Assembly (NCBI GenBank): GCA_024400835.1
Contig: JAKSMC010000016.1
Coordinates: 1-64,000 of the forward strand
Direction: 5' to 3'
Source: Bacteroidales bacterium
GTDB lineage: Bacteria > Bacteroidota > Bacteroidia > Bacteroidales > WCHB1-69
Length of the DNA: 64,000 nt
Position 1 is the stretch's first letter. Each line of letters opens with the position of its first letter. A program made the translations under genes and the position numbers. Positions 41,419 through 50,213 of the stretch are shown piece after piece. The notes beneath the pieces are model-generated. The model searched no databases. It saw only the letters and a program-made list of their open reading frames with translations, and was not told the origin of the DNA.

Positions 41419-43683
41419 CTAAGGTTCCAAATAGAGTTTCACATATCTGTTCGTCCTATCTACAACTTGGCGTTTAACGACGCCTCGGCCGTAAACTGCG
41501 GATTTATAGCCTGCGCGGGCCAGCGTGGAGACAGCGTCCGAAGCAATCATATACATCACATTGGGAGCGCCTTCCAACTTCGACACCGGGAGGGCCTTGG
41601 CCACAATGTTACGAGTCGTATCCTGGGTCCTGGCCGACAGGAACTGGTGCGGCGTCTGATAATCGGTCGTATCGAATCCCAGCGTATGGAACAGCGGATT
41701 GAAATATTTCTTATTGATAGGCGTATTCAGCACAAGAGGTTGATAGTCAAACTCCTCAATATTATGCATAGCACTAAAGTTGTTGCTGTTCATGATGCTG
41801 CGGGCGATTTTCCCAAAAACATCCACAGCGACCTCACTGTGCTGCGGCACGTCATAGATATAGACAATGACGGTATACTTCGGATGTTCTTTCGGGAAAT
41901 AGCCACAGAACGAAACCGCATTCCTGTCGTAGTTGTACCCACCGATGTTGGCATCCCAGATATCACGGGTTCCCGTCTTGCCAGCAAACGGACAAGTAGG
42001 ATCCTTATAGTGACGGCCGGTGCCGTACTTACCCCAGACGACACTGTCCAGATAGGCACGGGCCTTCTTCAGTGTACGGTCAGAGACCATTTTCTCCATC
42101 ACCACTTCCGGCTCGAATTTCTGGATCGTATCATAGTCGTCGGTCACATATTTCACAAAGATAGGCGCCATCATCTTGCCATTGTTGGCAATGGCGTTGT
42201 AGTACATCAAGGTTCTGAGAATCGGGATATTGAAACCTGCACCGAAGCATGTGGCGTAATAGTTGTCAAAACGTCCGTCGTTACGAATGCCTGCGGGCAT
42301 CAAATCGCCCATCTGCGTATGGATGGTGTCAAACAATCCGAACTTTGCCAACTGGGCTTTGTAAGAAGAGAAGTTCTTGATGCCAAACGCCTTGAAAATC
42401 ATTGAAGCGATACCGATATTGGAGGAGCGCTGGAAAATCTCATTCGGCGTACCGAGTGTTTCCCCATGCACCTTGCTGTCAGCCTTATAATAGGAACGGT
42501 AATTCCCTGATTTGAGCGGGAACTTAAACGTATGGTCGAACATCGGGTAGATGCAGTCAGTGTCGCTCGGCATCTTTTCCAGGAAGGCCAACAGAGAGGC
42601 CAGCTTGAATGTAGAACCCGGCTCCACTTTCGCATTCAGCGCATACTCCATGCTTTCACTATAAACAGGGCTATCAGGAGACTGGCGACGAAGATTCGTC
42701 ACTGCTTTGATTTCGCCCGTCTTGGTTTCCATGACGATGGCGCAGCCCCATTCCGCATTAAGTTCCTGCAACTTGCGCGCCATCTCATTATGCACGGCAT
42801 TCTGGATTTCCAGATTCAAGGTCGTATGTACATTGTGCCCGTCCACGGGGTCGATTCTGTCTTTCAAAGGGACTACGGCATGGTTCAACTCCAAAAACTT
42901 CTTGCTGCCCGCTTCACCAGCCAGATATTCATCCAAATTGAACTCCATACCGAACTGGCGATCCCCCAAGTTGATACCCAACGTACGACGAGCCATCTCT
43001 CCGTAAGGGTTGATACGAACCGGGAATGTCACGAAATTGAGATAACGGGTGAACTTCACCGTACGGAGCACTGCACCCGTCTTTTTATCCGTAACCTTCT
43101 TTTTCAAATATGGAAGATTCTTGATATGGGCTGTATCAATACTGGAAACCCATGTTTTCTCATTCCAAACATTTACCGGGAAGACAGTCTCGTAATGTTT
43201 TGATTTATAATTCTTTTTAAAAAGATTATAATAAAATTCCTCATCACGATTCGGGAATCGGCTGTTAAACTGGACATAGAAATCATGTGCCAGGCGTTTG
43301 AGCATCGCATCCACCTCATCGGCAGTGTACTTAGCGGTATTGCCATACTCCTTGGCGAACTGCTTGCCGTCGAAAGCGACCTCGAACACATTATAGTTGC
43401 CTACCAAGAGGCGTCCGTGGTCATCGTATATTTCGCCGCGGGAAGGGCGCAAGGTGTTGGCACGCACGTAGCACATGCAAACCGTATCATTGTCATCATC
43501 CCAGTCGGGCACCGTAGTATCCACGTAATCGCCACCAGTTCCGGAAGCAAGCCCCCTCTCGAAAAAGCACAAATAGCAGACCTGCCCGATGCACGCGATG
43601 CCGAGTGCGAGCATAGCGAGGAAAACCAGCGTCATTCGCACGCGGTTCACACCTCCTTTATCTGTCTGTTTTGTCTTTTTCAT
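41419..43683 (-). CDS. ftsI: Division transpeptidase FtsI (PBP3) with one PASTA domain
   Basis: 754 residues. One N-terminal TM (RMTLVFLAMLALGIACIG), the pedestal domain (about 60-290), then the transpeptidase domain with VEPGSTFKLAS (SxxK nucleophile), RSSNIGIAS (SxN) and PFAGKTGTRD (KTG). A C-terminal segment (about 695-754, SKLEGAPNVMYMIASDAVST, GVVKRQVVDRTN) is a single PASTA domain. Makes septal cross-links with FtsW. Follows the FtsL-like gene by 24 bp. Confidence 0.95.
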   Translation of the reverse strand: MKKTKQTDKGGVNRVRMTLVFLAMLALGIACIGQVCYLCFFERGLASGTGGDYVDTTVPDWDDDNDTVCMCYVRANTLRPSRGEIYDDHGRLLVGNYNVFEVAFDGKQFAKEYGNTAKYTADEVDAMLKRLAHDFYVQFNSRFPNRDEEFYYNLFKKNYKSKHYETVFPVNVWNEKTWVSSIDTAHIKNLPYLKKKVTDKKTGAVLRTVKFTRYLNFVTFPVRINPYGEMARRTLGINLGDRQFGMEFNLDEYLAGEAGSKKFLELNHAVVPLKDRIDPVDGHNVHTTLNLEIQNAVHNEMARKLQELNAEWGCAIVMETKTGEIKAVTNLRRQSPDSPVYSESMEYALNAKVEPGSTFKLASLLAFLEKMPSDTDCIYPMFDHTFKFPLKSGNYRSYYKADSKVHGETLGTPNEIFQRSSNIGIASMIFKAFGIKNFSSYKAQLAKFGLFDTIHTQMGDLMPAGIRNDGRFDNYYATCFGAGFNIPILRTLMYYNAIANNGKMMAPIFVKYVTDDYDTIQKFEPEVVMEKMVSDRTLKKARAYLDSVVWGKYGTGRHYKDPTCPFAGKTGTRDIWDANIGGYNYDRNAVSFCGYFPKEHPKYTVIVYIYDVPQHSEVAVDVFGKIARSIMNSNNFSAMHNIEEFDYQPLVLNTPINKKYFNPLFHTLGFDTTDYQTPHQFLSARTQDTTRNIVAKALPVSKLEGAPNVMYMIASDAVSTLARAGYKSAVYGRGVVKRQVVDRTNRYVKLYLEP

Positions 43684-43707
43684 ATTGTATATGGCGCAAA
43701 AGTCCTT

Positions 43708-44196
43708 TTATTCTTCGTCTGGTTCAGAAGGTTCTTCTCCCTCTGCTTCCTGCGGATCCACTCCGTCCTCCTCCAACTCCTCAGCATCTTTGTTTTTCTT
43801 CTTGTTCTTCCAGAAAAACAGGATGTGTCTTTTCTCCTCCACAGGCTTCTTCACTACAATAGTATAATTATGTTCTTCGTCCAGCACGTACCCGCGGTCC
43901 TTCATCTGCTGAATCAGAATCTGGTTTTCCTCATACGGGATGAACTGGTTGTTAGCCTTCAATTTGCTCAGTTCGGCCTTGTACTCGTTTTCCAAGTCCG
44001 TGATTTTCTGTTTTTTCTCATTGATACGTTGCTCGCTCACCACCAGGATGACCATCAGGGCGAAGAGGAACAAAGCGTACCAGTACCATGGGCGCATTTC
44101 CTTGCGGAGGAGGAATTCGCCGCCGAACACCTTGTTCAAGAAGGACTTCTTTTCCTTCTTCGGTTTTGCACTTTCCCGTCTAGTTGTTGAGTCCAT
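43708..44196 (-). CDS. FtsL-like cell division protein
   Basis: 162 residues from MDSTTRRESAKPKKEKKSFL; an in-frame ATG-proximal start four codons upstream (44208) is possible. One TM (WYWYALFLFALMVILVVSE), then a coiled coil (QRINEKKQKITDLENEYKAE) and a short beta region, the FtsL pattern between rsmH and ftsI. The C-terminal 30 residues are strongly acidic and Pro/Glu-rich (EELEEDGVDPQEAEGEEPSE), an extension not found in E. coli FtsL. It overlaps the end of rsmH. Confidence 0.87.
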   Translation of the reverse strand: MDSTTRRESAKPKKEKKSFLNKVFGGEFLLRKEMRPWYWYALFLFALMVILVVSEQRINEKKQKITDLENEYKAELSKLKANNQFIPYEENQILIQQMKDRGYVLDEEHNYTIVVKKPVEEKRHILFFWKNKKKNKDAEELEEDGVDPQEAEGEEPSEPDEE

Positions 44197-45103
44197 GAGG
44201 CGTAACAATTATTTTTTCGGCGACGCGCAGTTTGGCGCTGCGGGCGCGCGGGTTAGACATAATTTCGTCCTCATCCGGGGCCATAGCCTTGCGGGTGATG
44301 AGTTTGAACGGCGTCAGCGGATTTCCGAAGAAGTCTTTCTCGACCTCGCCGCTCAGGTTGCCGGAACGCATAAAGTTCTTGACCATACGGTCTTCCAGGG
44401 AGTGATAGGAGATAATCACCAGGCGTCCGCCGGGCTTGAGGGCATCCACTGTCTGGGTGAGGAAGGATTCCAAGACTTCCATTTCGTGGTTCACCTCAAT
44501 GCGCAGGGCCTGAAAAATCTTGGAAAGGAACTTGTTCTCCTTGCCCTTCGGCAGGCAGGGTTTCAGGGCTTCAGCCAACTGCAGGGTGGTTTCCAATGGA
44601 TGTTCGGCACGGACGCGCGCAATCTGGCGGGCCAGTTGACGGCCCTCGTGCAGTTCACCGTATGAATAGAAAATGCGGCTCAGCTGCTGTTCGTCATACT
44701 CATTCACCACCTCCTTGGCAGATATGCCTGTTTGGGCATTCATACGCATATCGAGAGCGCCGTCCTTGCTGTAGGAAAAGCCACGGTCGGCAGTGTCGAT
44801 TTGGTGGGAAGAGATGCCGAGGTCGGCCAAAATGCCGTCACAGGGATAAGCCTTGTGATATTGCAGGAACCTGGTCAGGTTCTTGAAATTCGAAGGCACG
44901 AACTGGAAGCGCGCATCATCAATGAGGTTTGCCTGGCTGTCCTCGTCTTGGTCAAAGGCAATCAGGCGGCCGTCGGAGATTTTCTCCAAAATGGCACGGG
45001 AATGACCGCCCCCGCCGAACGTGACATCCACATAAGTGCCGGAAGGGTTGGTAACCAGATTGTCAACAGAAGGATGGAGAAGGACCGGGTTATGATAACT
45101 CAT
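44180..45103 (-). CDS. rsmH: 16S rRNA m4C1402 methyltransferase
   Basis: 307 residues. Motif I YVDVTFGGGGHSRAIL, then AFDQDEDSQANL, DGILADLGISSHQID (with the NPPY-like segment), and RGFSYSKDGALDMRMN, FLSKIFQALRIEVNHE and PGGRLVIISYHSLEDRMVKN define RsmH/MraW. Overlaps mraZ by 14 bp at its start and the FtsL-like gene at its end, so the first genes of the dcw cluster are translationally coupled. Confidence 0.97.
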   Translation of the reverse strand: MSYHNPVLLHPSVDNLVTNPSGTYVDVTFGGGGHSRAILEKISDGRLIAFDQDEDSQANLIDDARFQFVPSNFKNLTRFLQYHKAYPCDGILADLGISSHQIDTADRGFSYSKDGALDMRMNAQTGISAKEVVNEYDEQQLSRIFYSYGELHEGRQLARQIARVRAEHPLETTLQLAEALKPCLPKGKENKFLSKIFQALRIEVNHEMEVLESFLTQTVDALKPGGRLVIISYHSLEDRMVKNFMRSGNLSGEVEKDFFGNPLTPFKLITRKAMAPDEDEIMSNPRARSAKLRVAEKIIVTPHGLNN

Positions 45104-45575
45104 CCGTCACCTCCTTCTCTGCCTTGAAATTTCCAAGATGGATTTGCTCATTCAGGGCCTCCATAGCCTCAGGCGTCATATCGAACTTCTCATGGTACTT
45201 GCTGCTGTTCCAAATTTCGATCTTGCCGTTGTCCATCAGCAGCACGACTTCCTTGTCGATGGAATACTGTTCCATAAGCGGTCTGGGGATCACAATACGG
45301 TCTTGTGCATCGCATTCCAGCATTGCCGTATTGCGCAAGAAGGCATTACGGTACTGCTTGACAAGCACGAGGTTCCTGTCCAAAGAGTTCAGAAAGTCCA
45401 TCTGTTCCTGGTAGGCCTTTTCACCCCAGAGCATGATATGTTCGCCAAAACCGTGCGTGACATAGAAAGCCTTGCGTTCGTCTTCTGGCAACGAACGAAG
45501 CAGAGACGTCGGCAGTTTCACACGCCCACTTTTCTCAATGGAGACTTCCCAATAACCGTATGCAAGATTTGGCAT
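45090..45575 (-). CDS. mraZ: Transcriptional regulator MraZ
   Basis: 161 residues from MPNLAYGYWEVSIEKSGRVK. Two AbrB-like halves: SIEKSGRVKLPTSLLRSLPE and LECDAQDRIVIPRPLMEQYS, each with the D/S-x-x-G/D-R-V/I-x-x-P core. MraZ usually forms a ring and represses or activates its own dcw operon. An earlier in-frame start (45659) is rejected because the promoter box TATTTTTG (minus strand, 45601-45608) lies within that extension. First gene of the dcw cluster. Confidence 0.95.
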   Translation of the reverse strand: MPNLAYGYWEVSIEKSGRVKLPTSLLRSLPEDERKAFYVTHGFGEHIMLWGEKAYQEQMDFLNSLDRNLVLVKQYRNAFLRNTAMLECDAQDRIVIPRPLMEQYSIDKEVVLLMDNGKIEIWNSSKYHEKFDMTPEAMEALNEQIHLGNFKAEKEVTDELS

Positions 45576-45600
45576 ATTTTTACTTCTAAAAAAAACGTGC

Positions 45601-45626
45601 CAAAAATAGATTTTTTTCAATCTATT
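45601..45626 (-). promoter_or_regulatory. mraZ promoter box with overlapping palindrome
   Basis: Minus-strand TATTTTTG (45601-45608) lies 26 bp before the mraZ ATG. AATAGATT (45605-45612) and AATCTATT (45619-45626) form a perfect 8-bp inverted repeat over the upstream edge of this box, a possible operator. Confidence 0.5.
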
Positions 45627-45877
45627 TCCATAAAACCACCATAAAAAAGTTATCAACAATCAAAAATACACATAACTTACTCATTATCAATATGGAATTT
45701 TTTGGAATAATTTTTCACCATCTCAAGTTATAAACATTAAATTATTGAAAACCCGCCATTTATACAAAAGCTTATATCATTAGAAATTATTATATTGATT
45801 ATCAATACATTATAACAATATTTATGAAATAACACTGTTGATAACGAGGAAGTCCTGCGTCTATTTTTGCAGTTTCT

Positions 45878-45902
45878 TGGAAAAAATTGGAAAAAACTGG
45901 AA
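45878..45902 (+). promoter_or_regulatory. Three TGGAA units at exact 10-bp spacing (MraZ-box-like)
   Basis: TGGAA begins at 45878, 45888 and 45898, separated by AAAAT and AAAAC. The layout equals the known MraZ operator (three TGGGN boxes with 5-nt spacers), with A in place of the third G, and it points away from mraZ. Confidence 0.45.
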
Positions 45903-46002
45903 TCAAAAGGAGGATTTTAGACGTAGGGAGATTTCTGATGTCTTTGCATCTCTTTTTTTTGTTTTTCGCATTTTTATTATTTTTGCGCCTCTGAAAAAAA
46001 TT

Positions 46003-47274
46003 ATGAAAAAGGTAATAAATATAATATTTCTCCTGTGGGCATGTTTAGGTGCCTGGGCTCAGCCCAATATGGAGAACATCCAATTAGACAACATGATATA
46101 TGCCGATGGCATCAAGAGTGTCACCTTGACTGCCGGTTACAACTTGGGCAAGCCCGTCATCACCTTGGGTTCAGGAGAACTCACGCTGACATTCGACGAT
46201 TTGGCCGAGGAATCGCGTTACGTAAAATACACGCTCATCCACTGCACGCACGACTGGAAGCCTTCCGACATGAACCAGATAGAATATCTCGACGGCTTCA
46301 TGGAGGACGAGGTTAGCACGTACAACTACTCGTTCAACACCGTCACGCACTACATGCAGTATTCGCTGACGATACCCAATGACAACATGCGTCCCACGAA
46401 ATCGGGCAACTACATACTCTTCGTTTACGACGACACGCCGGACCATCCGCTGTTGACGCGTCGGCTCATGATTCGCGAGGACAGCCAGGCCGGCATTACC
46501 GGCGATGTGCACTCCGCATCAGACGTAGCCGACCGCTTCACCCGTCAGGAGGTCGACTTCACCGTGAACTCCGGTCCGTACGTAGTGCGCAACCCCATCA
46601 TGACCTTGCACGCCACCATCCAGCAGAATGACCGGTGGGACAATGCCATCACGGGGCTCACCTACCGCTCCGGCTTCCCCGGCGAGTACAGTTTCGACTA
46701 TGATGACGGCCGCAACACCTTTGACGGCAGCGCGGAATTCCGCACCTTCGACATCCGCACGCTGCGCACCAACGGCGACCGCATCGTAGGAATCACCTTC
46801 GCGCATCACGAGAACCAGGCCTATGTGCTGCAAGATGACGCCCGCCCGTTTGGCGCATACGAAAGCCGCAACACCCTTAACGGTGCCTGCATCTACCAAA
46901 ACACCGACATGAGCAATCCCTTTTCCGAAGACTACGTCAACACGCACTTCACCCTCAAGAGTCCGTTCCCATTCACAGACGGCGACGTTTACGTCTTCGG
47001 ACAACTCACCGACTGGCGCATCCTGCCGGAAGCCAAACTGCATTTCAACGAAGAATACAAGTTCTGGGAGACCGCGTTCCCAGTCAAACAGGGCGCATAC
47101 AACTATCAGTATGTTTACGTGCCACACGGCAGCAGCAAAATCGACGCTACCTACATCGAAGGCAATCATTACGAAACACATAACGACTATACCGTGTACG
47201 TCTATTTCCGCGAAGAAGGCTCGTCATACGACCGCCTCATCGGCGTGGCATTCCTGAATGCGGGGAATCGATAA
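46003..47274 (+). CDS. Type IX secretion Plug-family protein (DUF5103)
   Basis: 423 residues from MKKVINIIFLLWACLGAWAQ, a signal peptide. The body is beta-rich with the DUF5103 pattern: VTLTAGYNLGKPVITLGSGE, LTFDDLAEESRYVKYTLIHC with HDWKPSDMNQIEYLDGF, GNYILFVYDD, and a C-terminal CBM48-like segment (GDVYVFGQLTDWRILPEAKL). Members of this family include Plug of the Flavobacterium SprA translocon, which closes the T9SS channel on its periplasmic side. Its own TATTTTTG box is at 45978-45985. Together with the PorE-like protein it suggests a working T9SS. Confidence 0.85.
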   Translation: MKKVINIIFLLWACLGAWAQPNMENIQLDNMIYADGIKSVTLTAGYNLGKPVITLGSGELTLTFDDLAEESRYVKYTLIHCTHDWKPSDMNQIEYLDGFMEDEVSTYNYSFNTVTHYMQYSLTIPNDNMRPTKSGNYILFVYDDTPDHPLLTRRLMIREDSQAGITGDVHSASDVADRFTRQEVDFTVNSGPYVVRNPIMTLHATIQQNDRWDNAITGLTYRSGFPGEYSFDYDDGRNTFDGSAEFRTFDIRTLRTNGDRIVGITFAHHENQAYVLQDDARPFGAYESRNTLNGACIYQNTDMSNPFSEDYVNTHFTLKSPFPFTDGDVYVFGQLTDWRILPEAKLHFNEEYKFWETAFPVKQGAYNYQYVYVPHGSSKIDATYIEGNHYETHNDYTVYVYFREEGSSYDRLIGVAFLNAGNR

Positions 47275-47305
47275 ATTCGTACCGACGCTGACAATTATTT
47301 TTTAT

Positions 47306-47339
47306 GAGACGTACCGACGCTGACGCTTTGGTACGTCTC
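47306..47339. repeat. Perfect 10-bp palindrome upstream of the DPP IV gene
   Basis: GAGACGTACC (47306-47315) and GGTACGTCTC (47330-47339), 14-nt loop. The loop start CGTACCGACGCTGAC also occurs just upstream (about 47278-47292), a partial direct copy. Similar GAGACG palindromes are common dispersed elements in Bacteroidota. Confidence 0.65.
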
Positions 47340-47372
47340 TACGGGAGGAAAAAATTAAAAATAAAAACACAT

Positions 47373-49550
47373 ATGAAAAAACTCTTACTTTCAACATTGA
47401 TGCTGGCCTTCGCACTTATCACATTCGGCCAGGCGCAGAAAATCACAATCGAAGACATCTGGAACGACTTCAAATTCTACCCGCGCGGCGTGGCCGGCTA
47501 CACCGCTATGCCGAAGAGCGACTACTACACCGTTGTGAAGCGCGGTGGCATCGAACGTTACAGTTTCGCCACCGGAGAAAGAGTCGATATGCTCGTTTCC
47601 AACGACGACCTCGACCGCCTCAGCAACGGGGCTGTCAACATCCGTAAAGTGAGCAGTTACGAATTCACCGCTGACGAGAAGAAAATCATGCTCGCCATTG
47701 ACGAAGAGAGCATCTGGCGCCGTTCCACGTTGGCATTCTACTACGTGTATGACATCGCCGCCAAGACACTCACCCTCGTAGCCGACACCAACACGAAGTT
47801 GCATTTCGCCGTGCTTTCCGAAGACGGTCAGAAAGTGCTCTTCGCCCGCGACTGCGACCTCTTCTATCAGGATCTCGCCACCGGCAAAATCACCCAGATC
47901 ACCCGTGACGGAAAGCCCAACAGCATCCTCAACGGCTACGCCGACTGGGTATATGAAGAGGAACTCGATATGTCACGCGCCGCCTCCTGGTCGCCCGACG
48001 GCAAGAAAATCGCCTTCCTGCGCTTCGACGAAAGCCGTGTGAAAGAGTACAACTTCGCCCTCTACGACGAACTCTACCCTACCGACTTCAAATACAAATA
48101 TCCGAAAGCAGGCGAAGACAACTCCTTGGTTGACGTTTACATCTATGACGTTGCCACTGCGCAACTTACCAAAGTCGATCTTGGCGACAACACCAACTGC
48201 TATTTCCCTCGCGTATATTGGCTGCCCAACAATGACGCTGTCGTGATCAAACTCAACCGCCACCAAAACCAGCTCGACTTCATCCGCTACAACACCACGA
48301 CCCAGCAGCAAGACATCATCTACACGGACAAAAACGACAAATGGCTGGACGTCACCGACAACTACTATTTCCTGAAAGACGGCAAGACAATGATTGTCAC
48401 CTCCGAGCGTGACGGCTTCAACCACATCTACAAAGTGACTCTCGGCGGCGGCATCCAGCAGCTGACCTCCGGCAAATGGGAAGTCAACGCCATCCAATAC
48501 GTCAACGAGGCCAAGAAGCAGATCTACTACACCTCCAACGAAAGCGGCGTAGTGAACCGCGACCTCTACGTCATCAACTTCGATGGCAAGAAAAAGACGA
48601 TGCTCAGCAGCGGCGACGGCTGGAACGAGCCCTCCTTCAGTCCGAACGGCAACTTCTACCGCAACCAATATTCCAACCTCAACACCCTGCCCAAATACAC
48701 CATCCGCGATGCCAAAGGCAAAGAGTTGCGTGTGCTGAACGACAACAAGAACGTCCAGGAGACAATGGACCAATACGGCTTTGTCAAGCGCGAACTCATC
48801 AGCATCACCACCGCAGACGGCACCCAGCTGAACGGCTGGATGATGAAGCCCGCCAACTTCGACCCGAACAAGAGATACCCGGTGATGATGAACTGCTACG
48901 GCGGTCCGGGCAGCCAGCAGGTGGAGAACGCCTACAGCAGCGCACAGGACCTCGCCTTCTACCAGATGCTCGCACAGCACGGCTACATCTCCGTCTGCGT
49001 GGACGGACGTGGCACGGCCACCCGCGGTGACGAATTCAAGAAAGTCATCTACCAGCAGATGGGCAAATACGAAGCCATCGACCAAATCGGTGCCGCCAAC
49101 TATCTCAAAACGCTGCCATACGTGGACGGCGACCGCATCGGCATCTGGGGCTGGAGTTTCGGTGGCTACCTCTCCGCACTCTCCATGTTCCGTGGCGACG
49201 GCGCCTTCAAGATGGCCATCTCCGTGGCTCCCGTCACCAACTGGCGCTACTACGACAACATCTATACCGAACGCTTTATGAGAACGCCGCAAGAGAACCC
49301 CGACGGCTACGACCTCAACTCCCCGACGACCTACGCCAAACAGCTCAACGGCAAGTACCTCCTCATCCACGGCACCGCCGACGACAACGTACACTTCCAG
49401 AACGCTATGGAATTGGTGAAAGCGCTGAACGAAGCCGGCGTCGAATACGACCAGTTCTTCTTCCCCAACAAAAACCACTTCATCATGGGTGGCAGCACCA
49501 GAACCTATCTGTACAACAAGTTGGCGAAGTACATCTTGGAGAATTTGTAA
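47373..49550 (+). CDS. Dipeptidyl-peptidase IV (S9B serine peptidase)
   Basis: 725 residues from MKKLLLSTLMLAFALITFGQ, a signal peptide; upstream codons of the open frame run through the palindrome and are not coding. DPPIV N-terminal beta-propeller (about 80-470) with the specificity element DWVYEEEL. The alpha/beta hydrolase domain has GIWGWSFGGYLSALSM (Ser595), GTADDNVHFQNAMEL (Asp670) and PNKNHFIMGG (His702). It removes X-Pro dipeptides from peptides in the periplasm. Together with DPP11 at 54.1 kb it suggests growth on peptides. Confidence 0.95.
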   Translation: MKKLLLSTLMLAFALITFGQAQKITIEDIWNDFKFYPRGVAGYTAMPKSDYYTVVKRGGIERYSFATGERVDMLVSNDDLDRLSNGAVNIRKVSSYEFTADEKKIMLAIDEESIWRRSTLAFYYVYDIAAKTLTLVADTNTKLHFAVLSEDGQKVLFARDCDLFYQDLATGKITQITRDGKPNSILNGYADWVYEEELDMSRAASWSPDGKKIAFLRFDESRVKEYNFALYDELYPTDFKYKYPKAGEDNSLVDVYIYDVATAQLTKVDLGDNTNCYFPRVYWLPNNDAVVIKLNRHQNQLDFIRYNTTTQQQDIIYTDKNDKWLDVTDNYYFLKDGKTMIVTSERDGFNHIYKVTLGGGIQQLTSGKWEVNAIQYVNEAKKQIYYTSNESGVVNRDLYVINFDGKKKTMLSSGDGWNEPSFSPNGNFYRNQYSNLNTLPKYTIRDAKGKELRVLNDNKNVQETMDQYGFVKRELISITTADGTQLNGWMMKPANFDPNKRYPVMMNCYGGPGSQQVENAYSSAQDLAFYQMLAQHGYISVCVDGRGTATRGDEFKKVIYQQMGKYEAIDQIGAANYLKTLPYVDGDRIGIWGWSFGGYLSALSMFRGDGAFKMAISVAPVTNWRYYDNIYTERFMRTPQENPDGYDLNSPTTYAKQLNGKYLLIHGTADDNVHFQNAMELVKALNEAGVEYDQFFFPNKNHFIMGGSTRTYLYNKLAKYILENL

Positions 49551-49561
49551 CAAAAGATACT

Positions 49562-49858
49562 ATGACAGACCATATCATCTCCATCATTCAAGAGTATTTC
49601 AAGACACAGCCCGTTGAAAAGGCATGGCTTTTCGGTTCCTTTGCCAGAGGCGAGGAAACCGAAAACAGCGATGTGGATATTTTGGTGGTATTTGACAAAA
49701 ACGCTAAAGTCTCTCTTATTGGAAGGGCCACTATGATTTGTGATTTGGAAGAACTTCTTATGCGTAAAGTGGATTTGGTAAAAGACGGAACCCTGTTCCC
49801 ATATGCAGCAGAAAGTATTAACCGCGAAAAAAAACTGATTTATGAGAGAGCCTGCTAG
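49562..49858 (+). CDS. MntA-type minimal nucleotidyltransferase antitoxin
   Basis: 98 residues, Pol-beta fold. LFGSFARGEETENSDVDILV contains the GS-x10-DxD motif of MNT proteins. In MntA/HepT modules such a protein adds AMP to the conserved Tyr of the HEPN toxin and silences it. The 3' end overlaps the start of a broken HepT gene by 17 bp, the usual coupled order. It starts 11 bp after the DPP IV gene, at the left edge of the accessory island. Confidence 0.9.
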   Translation: MTDHIISIIQEYFKTQPVEKAWLFGSFARGEETENSDVDILVVFDKNAKVSLIGRATMICDLEELLMRKVDLVKDGTLFPYAAESINREKKLIYERAC

Positions 49859-50128
49859 AGACAAAGGACGTTTAGAACATATCCTGACGGCTATCAACAA
49901 CATTTATGAATATGTTCAAGATAAAAGTTACGAAAATGTTGTAACGGACAAAATCCTACGCCACGCCCTTACTTGGAATATACAAGTAATTGGAGAGGTG
50001 TAATCGGTATGCGACACGTTCTAGTTCACGATTATTACCATATAGATCCCGAAGAGCTCTGGAATGTGATAACAGAAGATTTACCAACACTGAAGGAACA
50101 AATTTCCAAATATATAGAAGAAATATGA
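49842..50128 (+). pseudogene. HepT-type HEPN toxin (DUF86), disrupted
   Basis: The first part (49842-50003) encodes MREPARDKGRLEHILTAINN and continues to NIQVIGEV, then stops at TAA. The rest continues in another frame from about 49999: IGMRHVLVHDYYHIDPEEL to QISKYIEEI, ending at 50128. It includes the HEPN signature R-x4-H-x-Y (RHVLVHDY). Compared with DUF86 proteins about 20 residues between 'IGE' and 'IGMRH' are missing, so an internal deletion of roughly 60-70 bp also shifted the frame. The toxin is presumably inactive while the antitoxin is intact. Confidence 0.85.
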
Positions 50129-50213
50129 TGGCACAGGCGATGATGTTATCGCCGCAATGAAATAAAACAACTCTTTTTAACAACCAAAAATTATTACCAA
50201 CTCAACAACACAC

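Larger units (their letters stand above)
45576..46002. other. AT-rich intergenic region between mraZ and the Plug-family gene
   Basis: 427 bp without a gene. From left to right: mraZ -7 box (45601-45608, minus) overlapping a perfect 8-bp inverted repeat (45605-45626); a very AT-rich stretch (45640-45835); a plus-strand promoter-like pair (TTG near 45839 and TATTTTTG at 45862-45869); three TGGAA units at 45878, 45888 and 45898; a weak hairpin with T8 (45928-45960); and the Plug-family -7 box TATTTTTG at 45978-45985. Confidence 0.7.

Noticed and set aside
47973..49553. Minus-strand open frame of 526 codons under the DPP IV gene
   Set aside because: Antisense shadow caused by strong codon bias; no family motif, and DPP IV on the other strand has all catalytic residues.
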